A stretch of DNA of 64,000 bases from Flaccisagitta enflata (GCA_965153355.1 OZ231128.1:21948001-22012000), one strand, 5' to 3'. Counted from the first letter of the stretch, positions 1 through 16,648 are shown. Notes: a model not told the origin generated them from the letters alone. Numbers and translations are program-made.

Positions 1-733
1 TGCAGATTTGAGCCTTGAGGCTGTGATTTGAGCCTTGAGGCTGTGATTTGAGCTTTGAAGCTGGAAATTGAGCCTTGAGACTGGGATTTGAGCCTTGACG
101 CTGGCATTTGAGCCTTGAGGCTGGGATTTGAGCCTTGAGGCTGGAATTTGAGCCTTGAGGCTGGGATTTGAGCCTCGAGGCTGGGATTTGAACCGCACAG
201 CTGGGATTTGAGCCTCAACACTGGGATTTGAGCCTCAAGGATGGGATTTGAGCCTCAAGGATGGGATTTGAGCCTCGAGGCTGGGATTTGAGCCTCGAGG
301 CTGGGATTTGAGCCTCGAGGCTGGGATTTGAGCCTCGAGGCTGGGATTTGAGCCTCGAGGCTGGGATTTGAGCCTCGAGGCTGGGATTTGAGCCTCGAGG
401 CTGGGATTTGAGCCTCGAGGCTGGGATTTGAGCCTCGAGGCTGAGATTTGAGCCTCGAGGCTGGGATTTGAGCCTTGAGGCTGGGATTTGAGCCTTGAGG
501 CTGGGATTTGAGCCTCGAGGCTGGGATTTGAGCCTTGAGGCTGGGATTTGAGCCTCAAGGCTGGGATTTGAGCCTCAAGGCTGGGATTTGAGCCTCGAGG
601 CTGGGATTTGAGTCTCGAGGCTGGGATATGAGCCTCTAGGCTAGGATTTGGGCCTCTAGGCTAGGATTTGAGCCTTTAGGCTGAGATTTTGAGCCTTGAA
701 GCTGAGATTTGGGCCTTGAAGCTGAGATTTGAG
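1..733. repeat. 20-bp minisatellite, about 36 copies
   Basis: Tandem 20-bp unit of the form CTGGGATTTGAGCCTCGAGG. The centre (about 261-600) is nearly homogeneous, varying at CTCGAGG/CTTGAGG/CTCAAGG; both edges are degenerate. The same unit, in either strand, recurs at 935-1250, 17010-17360, 17895-18240 and 27659-27920. It always lies next to a GTCC/GGAC microsatellite, and usually next to a GC-rich hairpin motif. The minus-strand frame across it (PQGSNPSLEAQ repeats) is only the repeat read as protein. Confidence 0.95.
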
Positions 734-734
734 T

Positions 735-855
735 CTTGGGGGGGGGGACGCACGCAAGGACGGACGAACGAACGAACGAACGAAAGTCCCCCTGTGTCAT
801 TGCTCCTGCCCACTCGCACGTGACTTGGATACCAGTGTATCCGGTCTTGTTTTTT
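735..855 (-). mobile_element. AACAAG element, 5' end only (minus)
   Basis: Reverse complement of 780-855 gives the AACAAG-CCGGATACA start and the GGGCAGGAGCA box of the family. A short GACG/AACG tract precedes it (748-783). No 3' hairpin is visible; the minisatellite takes its place. Confidence 0.5.
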
Positions 856-934
856 TTTTTGGCAGCGGCCTGTAGAACACTGTGGGACTATCGTTCATGC
901 ATTCGTCCGTTTGTCCATTTGTCTGTTTGTCCAT

Positions 935-1250
935 TTGTCCCCCTCCCAGGCCCTCTCAGCCCTGAAATCTACCCTCTCAGACCTGCAATCGACCCTCTCA
1001 GGCCTGAAATCTGCCCTCTCATGCATTGAATCTGCCCTCTCGGGCCTGAAATTTGTGCCCTTAAACTCTAAGTCTTTTGTCTGAGGCCTAGAATCAATCC
1101 TTTCAGGCCTGAGATCTGCCCTCTCAGGCCTAAAATCAGTCCTCTTAGGCCCTAAATCTCCCCTCACAGATTCAGGGCCTGAGAGGGAAGATTTCAGGCC
1201 TGAGAGGGTAGACGTCAGGCCTGAGTGGGCAGTATTCAGGGCTGAGAGGG
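935..1250. repeat. 20-bp minisatellite, degenerate second field
   Basis: Units of the form GCCCTCTCAGGCCTGAAATCT, reversing orientation near 1170. They carry the same GCCT/AAATCT core as the first 730 bp. Confidence 0.85.
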
Positions 1251-1252
1251 CC

Positions 1253-1530
1253 TGGGGGACGGACGGACGGATGGACGGACGGACGGACGGACGGACGGAC
1301 GGACGGACGGACGAACAGATGAACAGACAGACAGATGACAGACGGGCGGACAGATAGATGATGACAGGCAGGCAGGCGGGCGGGCAGATGGGCGGGCGGA
1401 CAGGCGAACAGACGGAGCAGACAGACAGACGGACAGACGAACAGACAGATGAACGACGGACAGACGACATGAACAGACAGACAGACGGATGGACGGACGG
1501 ACAGACGGACGGACGGACGCACAAACGAAA
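1253..1530. repeat. (GGAC/GACA)n tetranucleotide tract
   Basis: Perfect (GGAC)n at 1258-1312 decaying into GACA, GGCA and GCGG variants up to 1520. It generates the VRPSVRPS and SVCLSVCL open frames on the minus strand. Confidence 0.9.
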
Positions 1531-1544
1531 TTCCCCCTGTATTT

Positions 1545-1650
1545 CACAGGACTTTGTCCCCTTTGGGGCCGCTGCCCTGCTTCCTCTCACTCTAATTCAC
1601 AATCATGCAAAGCAGGGCAACGGGTATCTCTGACCACATATTGCCCTTGA
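1545..1650 (+). mobile_element. GC-rich composite-element end (GGCCGCTGCCCTGC motif)
   Basis: Carries CCCTTTGGGGCCGCTGCCCT, then about 40 bp, then GCAGGGCAACGGGTATC and CTGACCACAT. The same block is at 17360-17450, 18267-18405, 27494-27600 (minus), 45395-45500, 55735-55800 and 61895-61990. CCCTGC and GCAGGG face each other and could pair. Confidence 0.65.
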
Positions 1651-2090
1651 CCTGTTTCTGCGTTACCGCACCTGCCAAACTACGGCTGAATACTAACTTA
1701 CCAGGGCTATTTTCAAACACGCTATTAGTCACTTTCTTACTAGGGCTACCAATACGCTATACTAAATTTAATCCTTTCCAGACGCTAATTCGCAAAATGA
1801 TAAGGACTGCGAAGGCCAAGGCTGGGAAGACTTTCCTTGTTACAGAGGCTGGCGTTATGTCGTGGTGCAGAACAGCGTCAAATTTGACAAATCGTTCTGT
1901 TCTGTGATGGAATACGCTGCTACGCAGCGGAAATATAACAAAAACTTAAGTCTTATGCATGCTTAATACTCCCTAAATTAATTAAAAAACGGTAAACTGA
2001 CCAATGGTATTGATCACGCATCGGTAAAGTCGCAGCATACTTAGTGAAACAACAGAATTCTTTAAAAAGAATTGCACGGAAAACATGAGA
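1651..2090. other. Unique-looking sequence, no gene seen
   Basis: Ordinary composition. A 100-residue open frame (1605-1907) begins inside the mobile block and has no domain, signal peptide or splice support. Confidence 0.5.
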
Positions 2091-2097
2091 TGTTGCC

Positions 2098-2242
2098 ACG
2101 TGAAAAACCGAATCTGTCTCTGAATGCAAAATTTTGCATTTCTAAACACATGGCCTGTTTCTTAAAAGTGTTTAGACTGATGCCATGTTTTTCAAAATGC
2201 AAAATTTTGAATTCAGAGACAGATTCGGTTTTTCACGCGAGA
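2098..2242. mobile_element. Hairpin (foldback) element, copy 1
   Basis: Arms of about 55 bp (2099-2155 and 2182-2238) pair around a short loop. Both contain CTGTCTCTGAATGCAAAATT or its complement. The same hairpin core is at 21875-22010, so this is a dispersed foldback family. Confidence 0.7.
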
Positions 2243-2757
2243 CATGTCAGTGCACAAGAATCAATTTTTTAAAAAAATCCATCAATTTCGCATCCTTTTT
2301 TCTCACATTTCCTAAGCATATGGTACAGAAAAACGTTTTCCTATGCAAAAAATTGATGATTACCAACCACAAATCCTTTACCTCAATAAAAAATCTTTGA
2401 ATATATAAAATAAAAAATATTGTATAAATCGTTTTGACTTGTCAAATTTTGTATTCGTTTGCACTGTGACTTATGGCTGCTCGAAAAAAAAGAACTGGTG
2501 CTGGAGAACAAAATGGCGAACATCAAGTTACTGGTAGATTGGCATGGCTGTTCGGTCTAACCGTCTAAAAGTTATACCATCTATACACTGGAGATTTCAA
2601 TTCAGTTAAATCAAGGTCAACAAACTCAGTTGCGTGGCCATTTTGTAACGCCCATCAAAAATTACAGACTATACTTCTATGTATAATTGTATATCTCGAA
2701 TGTGACAACAGCTAAGAGCTTTTTTGTAGTTTCTTCTGTTACATTTGTACTTGTAAG
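2243..2757. other. AT-rich non-coding stretch upstream of the cysteine-rich exon
   Basis: No reading frame with coding character. The last 60 bp are pyrimidine-rich and end in TTGTAAG at 2751-2757, a possible 3' splice site for the following exon. Confidence 0.4.
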
Positions 2758-2764
2758 GGATTGG

Positions 2765-3103
2765 ATGGCAAGACCCAAAACTGGGGCTGTGATAGTCTGC
2801 GACAGCAACGACGATTGTCTGGATTATTGGCACAAATTGGAAGAGGCCAAGAACGGCGACATACCTTGCTATTACACAAATAGTTGGTATTGGTATCCAT
2901 GCTTCATGGGAATGCGCTATGGTTGTTCTAGAAAATACTGTTGGCATCAGAATGCTTCTGGTGATTCTGATTGGATAATGTATCATCATGGGCACGGCGT
3001 TGAGAGCTATTCAACGTGCGAAAAGGATGAAGATTGCGATTTGGATGCAGAAAGGGAAATTCATGATATGGGACCAGATGTGATCGGATTGACACACGCT
3101 TAG
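2765..3103 (+). CDS. Cysteine-rich protein, degenerate paralogue (exon or single-exon copy)
   Basis: Open frame ending at TAG 3101-3103. The first ATG in frame is 2765; a splice acceptor at 2756-2757 is the alternative start of the exon. It has eight cysteines and no microsatellite. The motif YPC-x2-G-x-R-Y-GC-x3-C-W and a later C-x5-C (CEKDEDC) match the three-exon gene at 39958-42004 (YPC-x2-G-x-R-H-GC-x3-C-F and CKTNADC), so the two are homologous. Two cysteines that follow the C-W/F and W-C positions there are missing here. The copy is continuous where the other gene has two introns, so it may be a retrocopy, or a relative that lost or never gained them. No signal peptide is visible in this exon; if the gene works, one must come from upstream. 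The function is unknown and the gene may be decaying. Confidence 0.6.
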   Translation: MARPKTGAVIVCDSNDDCLDYWHKLEEAKNGDIPCYYTNSWYWYPCFMGMRYGCSRKYCWHQNASGDSDWIMYHHGHGVESYSTCEKDEDCDLDAEREIHDMGPDVIGLTHA

Positions 3104-3189
3104 TCAATTTCTATCCAAACCATTTCTAGTACAACTCTATTGAGATTTGGTTGATTGTGACATCTCCTGATGGCTCTTAGACATGATAG

Positions 3190-3600
3190 GCGCAAGGACG
3201 CCCTAGACCTAAATACAACAGTCAAGTAACTTCCATTCTCATCTATTGCTTAAATAGGTTAGCTTTTCTCATTCTTCAACTTCTGACTTAACTTCATCAG
3301 GACTTCATTTGCAACCTTCTAACCTAACCCATCAGATCGGGCTAAAAGTTTTACAAAATTTTGATTTTTTTTCTTCCAAATTATATAAAATTTATATAAA
3401 CTGCCCGATCTGATGAGCTAGGTTAGAACATTGAAAAATGAATTCTTGACGCAGTCAATTCACAAGTTGAAAAATGAGAGAAGCCAATATATTCAAGCAA
3501 TAGAGCATCTTTTGATTAGCATAAATCTCAATTTTTTTGATGGCAAATGAAATTATGATACTCAAAAATCTATCCTCTAGTGTAGGTCGTCTTTGCTCCC
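3190..3600. mobile_element. Foldback element downstream of the cysteine-rich exon
   Basis: Arms 3239-3341 and 3402-3508 are imperfect inverted repeats of about 100 bp. CCCATCAGATCGGGC faces GCCCGATCTGATGAG across a 60-bp AT-rich spacer. Weaker pairing extends outward (GCAAGGACGCCCTAGACC against GTAGGTCGTCTTTGC). No transposase is present. Confidence 0.65.
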
Positions 3601-3856
3601 ATCTGTACACTGTACCTCTGAGATGAGTTCAATGTAATGAAGTGATTTGCTAGATTTGTGATTTTGTGAACACTCGGGTAATAAGTACAATGGCCAGAAA
3701 ACTTTCAATGAATTTTTTTTGCCCTATCGATTCATCAGTACGGAATGATTGAGGAAAATCAGTCTTAATTCGAAATCAGTTTAGCAAGATTGGTGATATC
3801 TATCAGACTATTACTGATGGTTATATCACGTGATTAACACTTAGTGTTTAATAGGG

Positions 3857-4092
3857 AAACAAGGCCGGATACACGGCTATCCCAGTCGCGTGTGGGAGGG
3901 CAGGGACCATATTTGAGGTAACCTGATCATTTGGGCAGGAGCAGTGAGGCCAAAGACGGCAAAAACAAAAAAAAGTAAAGTGTGACGGACGGACGGACGG
4001 ACGGACGGACGGACGGACGGACGGACGGACGGACGGACGGGCGGACGGACGGACGGAACGACAAAGCGACTGAAAACTAGCGTGCAACTAGT
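3857..4092 (+). mobile_element. AACAAG element with (GGAC)n core
   Basis: Starts AAACAAGGCCGGATACACGG, carries AGTCGCGTG at about 3885 and a GGGCAGGAGCAG box at about 3932, then (GGAC)n 3984-4053. The 3' end is diverged: a stem AACTAG...CTAGTT replaces the usual AGTCGCG hairpin. Confidence 0.75.
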
Positions 4093-4103
4093 TAACTGAA
4101 CAC

Positions 4104-4230
<127 letters not shown>

Positions 4231-4430
4231 GTACACACACAAATACATATACATAAAGGCTAGGCGGTATATATTACGCTATTCCCACACACAAAACTCA
4301 GTCATGGTTTCGCTCTGGAACAGGGAAATAGAAATAAGATGATTTTCTTCCGACTGCAATAAAAACGTTATCTCTTGTCTGCGTTTGTGTCTCACTATCT
4401 GTCTTTCTATCAGTCATTGTCTCATCCCTC

Positions 4431-4714
<284 letters not shown>

Positions 4715-4837
4715 GCATCGGCAGCCTACATGTGCGGGCGTGTATGGGTTTGCGTGCATAATCTTGGATTTTTCGCGGGGTTTTGCTGGTGCCTCATTTT
4801 TCTCCTCGTTTTCCACCGTTCACAAGATGAGATTATA

Positions 4838-4946
4838 TAATCTTAGTCTTATGGAATCTTAGTCTTATAGAATCTTAATCTTATGGAGTCTTAGTCTTAT
4901 AGAATCTTAGTCTTATAGAATCTCAATCTTATAGAATCTTAATCTT
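4838..4946. repeat. 16-bp tandem repeat
   Basis: About seven copies of AGTCTTATAGAATCTT with single-base variants. Confidence 0.85.
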
Positions 4947-5885
4947 AAGTAAGTAGTGTCATCAGTGGCAGACGTGTCATCAGCAAGGATAATAGAAAAA
5001 CTAAATTTGGTCCAAGAAACTAGGGTTTGTCTATTAATCAGATAGAATTGTGCCGGTCAAATCATTTAGGTTTGATTATGATAAGTTCCGTTTTCGAAAC
5101 GGCCAAAATACAATAACTTCACAAATCTTTGAAAAGATGAGGGCAGATACACAATCTTCAGCAGATGCGATCGGACATCTAAATTGATTTTATGAGTGCA
5201 TTGCCTAGATTCTGAGGAAGGTTTCAGCCACTGTGTAGTGTGCAAACCATACTCTGCCTGCTTCTTCTCAGTGCAAAATAGTGTAAACAACGGAAAATAG
5301 ATACTGCACAGAACGCAACAATGAAATTCACCCTGTTGCAATGTTCACCTTTTGAGCACTGTGCACAACGAATTCCGCCTCATGATCTTCTTATTCTTCA
5401 GGAGGCGACAATAAGCAACAACGACGCACGCGCATAGTCGTTAGATTGATGTTGTCGTTGTCGTTGTTGTACTTTTTATGATAATATTTTCGTCATAGTC
5501 ATAGTCGTAGTCTTTGTCGGCGTCTTTGTCCTCGTCATTGTTTTTTGCGTCTTCTTTATTTTGATGATATCTATCTATTTATTTTCATTTATATACTTCT
5601 CCACCTTCTTTCACCAGATTCATCAGATAAGTTGGAGTGAGATTTACTTTCTTTGGACAATGCCTAATCTATGGCTAGTCTGTTCCTGCGAGGCGTATCT
5701 CTTTCTCTGTACAATGGATGATTTTCTACCTGAGTGAAAACACAAGATGATTAATAATGATAATCATCAGTTCGAAATCACATGGAAGAAAAATTACATC
5801 TATAACAAGCAGTGCGGAACATACCACACCTAGTTTTTATAATGCCCACTGGCCTCACCCATCCCAAGAAAATACAGAATTGACC
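4947..5885. other. Unique-looking stretch, no gene seen
   Basis: Contains short GTTGTCGTT runs near 5450-5530. A 91-residue minus-strand frame (5066-5341) has no signal peptide, domain or splice context that I can support. Confidence 0.4.
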
Positions 5886-5904
5886 AAGAAAACAACAACA
5901 ACAA

Positions 5905-5991
<87 letters not shown>

Positions 5992-6085
5992 CGACGACGA
6001 CGACGACGACAGCGAAAACAACAACATTAACAACATTATCAACATTAGCAACAGCTAAAACAACAAAAGCAACAACAACAGGAAC
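5886..6085. repeat. (AAC)n with (GAC)n insert
   Basis: Pure AAC 5899-5990, GAC 5991-6010, then degenerate AAC to about 6085. Gives poly-Thr and poly-Leu frames only. Confidence 0.97.
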
Positions 6086-6743
6086 AAAATCTTTTTCACT
6101 TCAACGGTAGGAGTCATTCGCGCTTTGTCTTACATTTTATTGGACATTCATTTTCATATTCAGACATTCAGTTTTGTCTTACATCTCTACATATATGAAC
6201 ACTTTGCTAAATTAGTTTTTGCGGGAGAAAGGGAGCAAAACTTTGGATTGACACTCGGGTGCCTCTTAATGAGGGGGTTGTGTGTTTGGTGGTGGTGCGA
6301 GCGCGGTTACATAGTGTAACTTAGGTCGGCATGCATGTGGTGTGGTTGTTTACTGTAATCTTTTATACAAAGTAGCTATGAAGCTGCTGAACACAAATCA
6401 TTAACAAACAGCAACATTTAGGCAGCCGCCTTTCGCCGATTCCCATTTTTCTAGCTGAAAAAGCAGGATTCGAACCCATGAAATTCTTCACTCTCCCTGT
6501 CTATCAAAGACTAAGAATTGTTATTTCCAAAAGGCCGTTTTCAAGAAACGTTGCATTCCTCTCCTGCGAAAAGCCCTTGAAAATGCCCGGGGTGCTTCTC
6601 GTGGTTATAGACATAGAACGCTGTGAGAGTGTTACTCGTCAGTGCTTGAGCTCCACATTGAGCGTGCGCAGTCAACCAAAACGAAAACCTGTCTTAACGC
6701 ACCAAAGAGAAATAAGAAGAAAAGAAGAAAGCAAGGAAGGAGA

Positions 6744-7829
<1,086 letters not shown>

Positions 7830-7854
7830 AAGAAAGATGAAGGAGAAAGATAAA

Positions 7855-8054
7855 AACAAGGCCGGATACACGGCTACCCCAGTCGCCTGCGGGTGGGCCG
7901 GAGCAGTGCTGCAGAAGGTCACTAGGGCATTTGGGCAGGAGCAGTAAGCTCGAAAATCTCAAAAATGCCGAAAAAATAAAAAGGGAACTGACCAACCAAC
8001 CTACCGACCGACCGACTGACATAGCGGGGTGTAGAGTTGCGAAGCACGCGACTA
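7855..8054 (+). mobile_element. AACAAG element
   Basis: Starts AACAAGGCCGGATACACGG, then AGTCGCCTGCGGGTGGGC, the GGGCAGGAGCAG box, ACCGACCGACC and CGGGGTGTAGAG. The 3' end AGTTGCGAAGCACGCGACTAC is a diverged hairpin. Not present at the matching place in duplication copy 2. Confidence 0.8.
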
Positions 8055-8146
8055 CAAACGCAGGGAAAAAAAAGAAGGCTTGGAATTTCGTAGCCCTTTT
8101 TTTTAACGAATTTTTTCAAGAATTATCGCCAGGTGCTCATAGTCAT

Positions 8147-8150
8147 CATT

Positions 8151-8226
<76 letters not shown>

Positions 8227-8252
8227 ACATCATCAACATCATCAACATCATC

Positions 8253-8307
<55 letters not shown>

Positions 8308-8345
8308 TATCATTATCATTATCATTATCATTATCATAATCAACA
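8147..8345. repeat. (ATC)n with (ATTATC)n tail
   Basis: Trinucleotide CAT run, then TTATCA hexamers. Confidence 0.97.
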
Positions 8346-8453
8346 TCATCATCACTCTCCCATTACCCACCTGTTCTAGATGTAATTCTCTGTCTAGTTT
8401 GTCTTTCATAACCCTTTTTTAACGAATTTTTTCAAAACTTTATCGTCTAGTGC

Positions 8454-8537
<84 letters not shown>
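8454..8537. repeat. (ATC)n microsatellite
   Basis: Pure CAT run. The flank TTTTTTAACGAATTTTTTCAA is repeated from 8098, so 8060-8540 is a local duplication. Confidence 0.97.
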
Positions 8538-8740
8538 CCAACTACCCACCTGGGTTCTAGGTGAAACTGTCTGCCCAGTCTGTCTGTTTCCTTCTCTTTA
8601 GTCTTTCCTGCCCAAGAAACCTGACTGAGCGAGAGACTCCTGCTCCCACATCCATTTTTCCCTTTCTCTTTCTACTCCGCCATGAAAAACCTTGAAGTTA
8701 CTCGCATCAAGTAGTTCCATCCCCAGTTCAACTTCAAGAG

Positions 8741-8958
<218 letters not shown>

Positions 8959-9651
8959 TTGGCTTATCAAATGCAACACGAAAAAGAAATCAGAAGCCGT
9001 AAAAATGAAATGCTTCTGAAGAGTGAAGAACTGTCAAGTCAGTCATCTTTTTGTCTGCATGTCTGTCTGTCTGTCTGCCTTTCTACCTGTCTGTCTGTTT
9101 GTTATTGTGTCCGTCAGGCTCCCATGTTTCGAGGTTGGGCAGCATTTTTTTTTACGAAAAATTCATTCTTAAAATTTACGTCCGTCACTGTTTCTTCGTT
9201 TATCCAACTGTCTATTTGTCTGAGTGTCTGTCCTTCTGTTTGTCTGTCCGTCGGACAGTCTCTGAAAATCTCTCTCTCTCTCTCTCTTTCTCTCTTTTGT
9301 CTTAGCGGCCTTGGCTTTGCTGTAACAGTTATCTGTGGTTAAATGGTTCGGATAATAGTGGAGATCACTTCTCTTTCATCTCAGGAGAATTGTAATGATG
9401 ATCGAGAGAACCATCATTGATCGGCACCATTATTTGGATACTCTTTTATTTCCCTCGGTAACCAAACAATATGGTATATACTATATATAATTGTACAGTT
9501 GTATCATCTACTAGATGATGATGAAACACAAGTTTCCCTCTCTTTTTTATTTTTCCTCAGTTGCTAAACAATGAGATACTTTTCTAACTAATGACATCAT
9601 TATGACATCGTTATGACATCGTTATGACATCGTTATGACACGTTAAGAATA

Positions 9652-9784
9652 AACAAGGCCAAGTAGGCCAATAAGGTGCGACGTGTGGATCGTCGAACGA
9701 ATGCGTTACCAACAGACCAACAGACCGACCGACCGACCAACGGACACAGCCAGTTATAGAGGTGCTTTGTCGCACCTAAAAAGA
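9652..9784 (+). mobile_element. AACAAG element, AGGTGCG subtype
   Basis: 5' AACAAGGCCAAGTAGGCCAA is followed by AGGTGCGACGTG. A GACCGACCGACC tract follows, and the 3' hairpin is AGGTGCTTTGTCGCACCT followed by AAAAAG. AGGTGCGAC near the 5' end is the reverse complement of GTCGCACCT in the 3' hairpin. Confidence 0.85.
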
Positions 9785-9857
9785 GAGTCGACCCTCGCTT
9801 CAACGGACATTCTAGCAATGCAACGTCATTGGAAACATGAATTTCTTTGCTTGAAGA

Positions 9858-9962
9858 ATTAGAATTAGAATTAGAATCAAAATTAGAATTAAGATTTGAA
9901 TTAGAATTAGAATTAGAATTAAAATTAGAATTAGAATTGAAATTAGAATTCGAATTAGAATA
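9858..9962. repeat. (GAATTA)n hexamer repeat
   Basis: About 17 units of TTAGAA; its counterpart in copy 2 is 12904-13013. Confidence 0.95.
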
Positions 9963-10380
9963 AATTTTGCCTTGGGAAATCCTAACTAAGGGGTCTATGA
10001 AAAAGGTTATCATAATAATTATAAAGCGCAGCAACACAGCACACCCGTGAACCACGAGATTAGTCACTTATGTAAACAGGTCTAGTCAAGACCCCAATAT
10101 CTTATTTTCATTTCGACAATGATGGAAATTCTCTTGAGGCCTAATTGCGGTAAATCATTCATTTGGTTTACGCATGTTTACGCATTCTCTTGAGATCGCG
10201 ATCTCTTGAGAAAAATATTCAAGCTTCTTTAAGAAAATCTGAAGACAGTACGCGCAAAATTGCCAGTAAGCGAATTGTTTCTATTATTCACCGGTCTTAG
10301 CAACGATTTAGATGCAGCGGCATTTTAATTGACCCATGGGTGAGCGTCATTTAATCACTTTGTTCCACGAAAATGATTTT

Positions 10381-10490
10381 TATCTGAATGGACCGAATGT
10401 CTCTTTGGTTGTCTGTTTAGAATATGACACTAGGGTACTAGTGTCATATTCTAAACAGACAACCAAAGAGACATTCGGTCCATTCAGATA
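10381..10490. repeat. Perfect inverted repeat, 53-bp arms with 4-bp loop
   Basis: Bases 10381-10433 are the exact reverse complement of 10438-10490, with GGTA as loop. It abuts the AACAAG element that follows. Confidence 0.97.
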
Positions 10491-10755
10491 ACAAGGCCGG
10501 ATACAGTGTATGGTACAGTCTCTGTACTACAGTGTATGATACACGGCTACCCCAGTCGCGTGCGGGTGGGCAGGGGCCGTAATTGTGGTCACCAGATCAT
10601 TTGGACAGGAGCAGTGAAGCCAAAAATCCCAAAAATCCAAAAAAAGTAAAGTGTGATGGACGGACGGACGGACCGACGGACGGACGGACGGACGGACCGA
10701 CGGACGGACCGACCGACAAAGCGGGGTGTAGAGTCGCGTAGCACGCGACTAAAAA
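10490..10755 (+). mobile_element. AACAAG element with (GGAC)n core
   Basis: AACAAGGCCGGATACA, a local 40-bp duplication (TACAGTGTATG), AGTCGCGTGCGGGTGGGC, the ACAGGAGCAG box, (GGAC/GACC)n 10660-10715, GCGGGGTGTAGAG and a 3' hairpin AGTCGCGTAGCACGCGACT then AAAAA. Confidence 0.88.
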
Positions 10756-10795
10756 TCATTTTCATACCCTCTGAGACCCTCTGTTCATACAGCAT

Positions 10796-13272
<2,477 letters not shown>

Positions 13273-13369
13273 GTTTTCTTGACATCAAGTGAAAATAAAT
13301 TATAGCGATAGGATAACTCATTACTCACACTGGGTAATCTGTTGTATGAAACGGTGAGATTACACTCCG

Positions 13370-13450
13370 GGGGTTGCTTGGGGTCGCTTGGGGCTGCTTG
13401 GGGTTGCTCGGGGTTACTCGGGGTTATTCGGGATTTTTTTGGGTTGCCTC
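13370..13450. repeat. 10-bp tandem repeat GGGGTTGCTY
   Basis: About eight degenerate copies (GGGGTTGCTT, GGGGTCGCTT, GGGGTTACTC). A reverse-complement cluster GAGCAACCCC occurs at 13563-13595. The rest of 13206-13720 shows nothing. Confidence 0.75.
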
Positions 13451-13717
13451 AGGTTTGTTGTTGTTGTTTGTCATGTTGCTTGTCTTGATGTTTGTTTGCA
13501 CTGTAGTACAGTTGTTATTATCGATGATGTAATTCAATGATGTCATTGTTAAAGAGAAGAAAGCAACCCCGAGCAACTCTGAGCAACCCCGAACAGTCTC
13601 ACTGAAGCTTTCTAGGTCTAATGTTAACTAACTCCAGACCAGATTATGTCTTAAACCTCAACCATGGCTAGCATATTTCCCGATGACATTTTGATTCATG
13701 AAGACTGAAACAATTCA

Positions 13718-14523
<806 letters not shown>

Positions 14524-14734
14524 TGCTCGCCTCATCCTTAAAATCCCATTTCCACACCAAAAATCATCAACGAAGGATACATCAATGTTCGGCCTTCCTT
14601 CTCATTTCTTTCTTGCCCTCCTTTATTCTTTCTTTTTGTCCGCGACGGAATACCATTCCGACACGGACTACTATAGTCGAGGTGGAGTGGGTGTAAGTCG
14701 TTATCGTCGTCGTCGTTATCGTCCACACTTTTAA

Positions 14735-15725
14735 AAATGGGCTAACTTTTGAAAGCATTAACCGATTTGCTTCATATTTGGAGGAAGTTGTACTGCAGTA
14801 GAGTAAGCCGCTTTGCAGCCTATGCGTATGTTATGATCCGACCCACCCAACCGGCCCAACCAGCCTACCAGCCTAAAAGTGGAAAACGTACTTAACTTCG
14901 GCATTTTTCAACCGATTTGGTTAAAATTTGGTATGTAGTCCCTAAATGGAAGAACTCAACATAAGTATTTGAATTGTAAAGATTTTAGCATGCTAACCGG
15001 CCAAACCGGCCTACCAACCAACAAGCCTACCAGCCTAAAAGTGAAAAACGTACCTAACTTTGGCATTTTTCAACAGATTTGGTTAAAACCCAGTATGCAG
15101 TCTCTAAATCAAAGGACTCAAAATATGTATTTGGTTTGTAAAGATTTTAGCAGCCTTTGTGAACTGACCGGCCTACCACCCAACCAGCCTACCAGCCTAA
15201 AGAAAAACGTGCATGACTTTGGCATTTTTCAACCAATTTGGTTAAAACTTGGTATGTAGTCTCTAAATGGAAGGACTCAACATATGTATTTGATTTGTAA
15301 AGATTTTAGCTAAACAGCCAAACCGGCCTACCACCCAACTAGCTACCAGCCAAAAGTAAAGAACGTGCATAACTGTTATTTTTCTACCGATTTGGTTAAA
15401 ATTTGGTATGTAGTCCCTAAATGGAAGAACTCAACATATGTATTTGAATTGTAAAGATTTTAGCATGCTAACCGGCCTAAAAGTGAGAAACGTGCATAAC
15501 TTTGGCATTTTTCAACCAATTTGGTTAGGACTTGGTATGTAGTCCCTAAATGGAAGAACTCAACATATGTATTTGAATTGTAAAGATTTTAGCATGCTAA
15601 CCAGCCTAAAAGTGAGAAACGTGCATAACTTTGGCATTTTTCAACCAATTTGGTTAGGACTTGGTATGTAGTCTTTAAATGGAAGGACTCAACATATGTA
15701 TTTGATTTGTAAAGATTATAGCATG
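14735..15725. repeat. Tandem repeat, unit about 120-165 bp, six copies
   Basis: Each unit holds AACCGGCCTACCAACC-like pyrimidine tracts, GTGAAAAACGTGCATAACTT, TTTGGCATTTTTCAACC, GGTATGTAGTCCCTAAATGG and TGTAAAGATTTTAGCATGC. A related fragment in reverse orientation lies near 54400-54510. No coding frame persists. Confidence 0.85.
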
Positions 15726-15744
15726 CTAACTGGCCAAACCAACC

Positions 15745-16225
15745 AAACAGCCGTTTGACAACGCCATTTGACAACGCCATTTGACAACGCCATTTGACAA
15801 CACCATTTGACAACGTTGTTGGCAACACCGTTTGACCACGCCCGTTTGACAACGCCCGTTTGATAACGCCCGTTTGACAACGCCAGTTTGACAACGCCCG
15901 TTTGGCTTAACGCGTTTGACAACGCCGTTGGCTCGCGCCCGTTTGACAAGCGCCGCTTAACCGCGCGAAGCGGCCGCGCGTTTGGCCACGCCCGTTTGTA
16001 AGCGCGTTTGACAAAGCGCGCCGTTTGGCAAGCGCCGTTGACTCGCGCCCGTTGTCGCGTTTGCTTGCCGTTTAACCGCGCCGTTGGCCATTTGTCGACG
16101 CGCGCCGTTTGACCGCGCGCCGTTTGACAACGCCCGTTTAGCAGCGCTAAATATGACAACGTCGTTTGACAGCGCCGTTTGACAGCGCCGTTTGGCCAAC
16201 GCCGTTTGTGCTTGCCGTTTGACCC
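15745..16225. repeat. GC-rich minisatellite, unit about 16 bp
   Basis: Degenerate tandem units of ACGCCGTTTGACAACG. CGCG-rich in the centre (15900-16130), clearly unlike the AT-rich flanks. Confidence 0.88.
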
Positions 16226-16257
16226 CAATCGCAGACCCGCCTCTTTCAAGATTTTTA

Positions 16258-16326
<69 letters not shown>

Positions 16327-16648
16327 GTTTTCTTTTTTTTCTTTTTGCTCTATCTATCTTTCTTTCTTCCTTTCTTTCTTTTTCTTTCTTTCTTTTCTTT
16401 TCTTTCTTTCTTTCTTCTTTTCTTTCTTATTTCTTTCTTATTTCTTTTATTTTTCTTCTTTCTTCTTTTCTTTCTCTCTTCCTTTTCTTTGCCTTATCTT
16501 TCTTTCTGCACCTTTTTCTTATATCTTCCATAGGTGTCTTTCTTTTTCATCTTTTTCTCTATTATTTCTTCTTTCTTTTTATTCTTTCTTCTTTCTTTCT
16601 TCTTTCTTTCTTTCTTTCTTCTTTTCTTCCTTTCTTTCTTTCTTTTGA
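16258..16648. repeat. (TTTC)n microsatellite
   Basis: Pure to 16325, then interrupted by CTTTT and TTTTA variants. Confidence 0.95.

Noticed and set aside
6455-6480. tRNA B box on minus (GGGTTCGAATCC)
   Set aside because: No A box at suitable distance and no cloverleaf.
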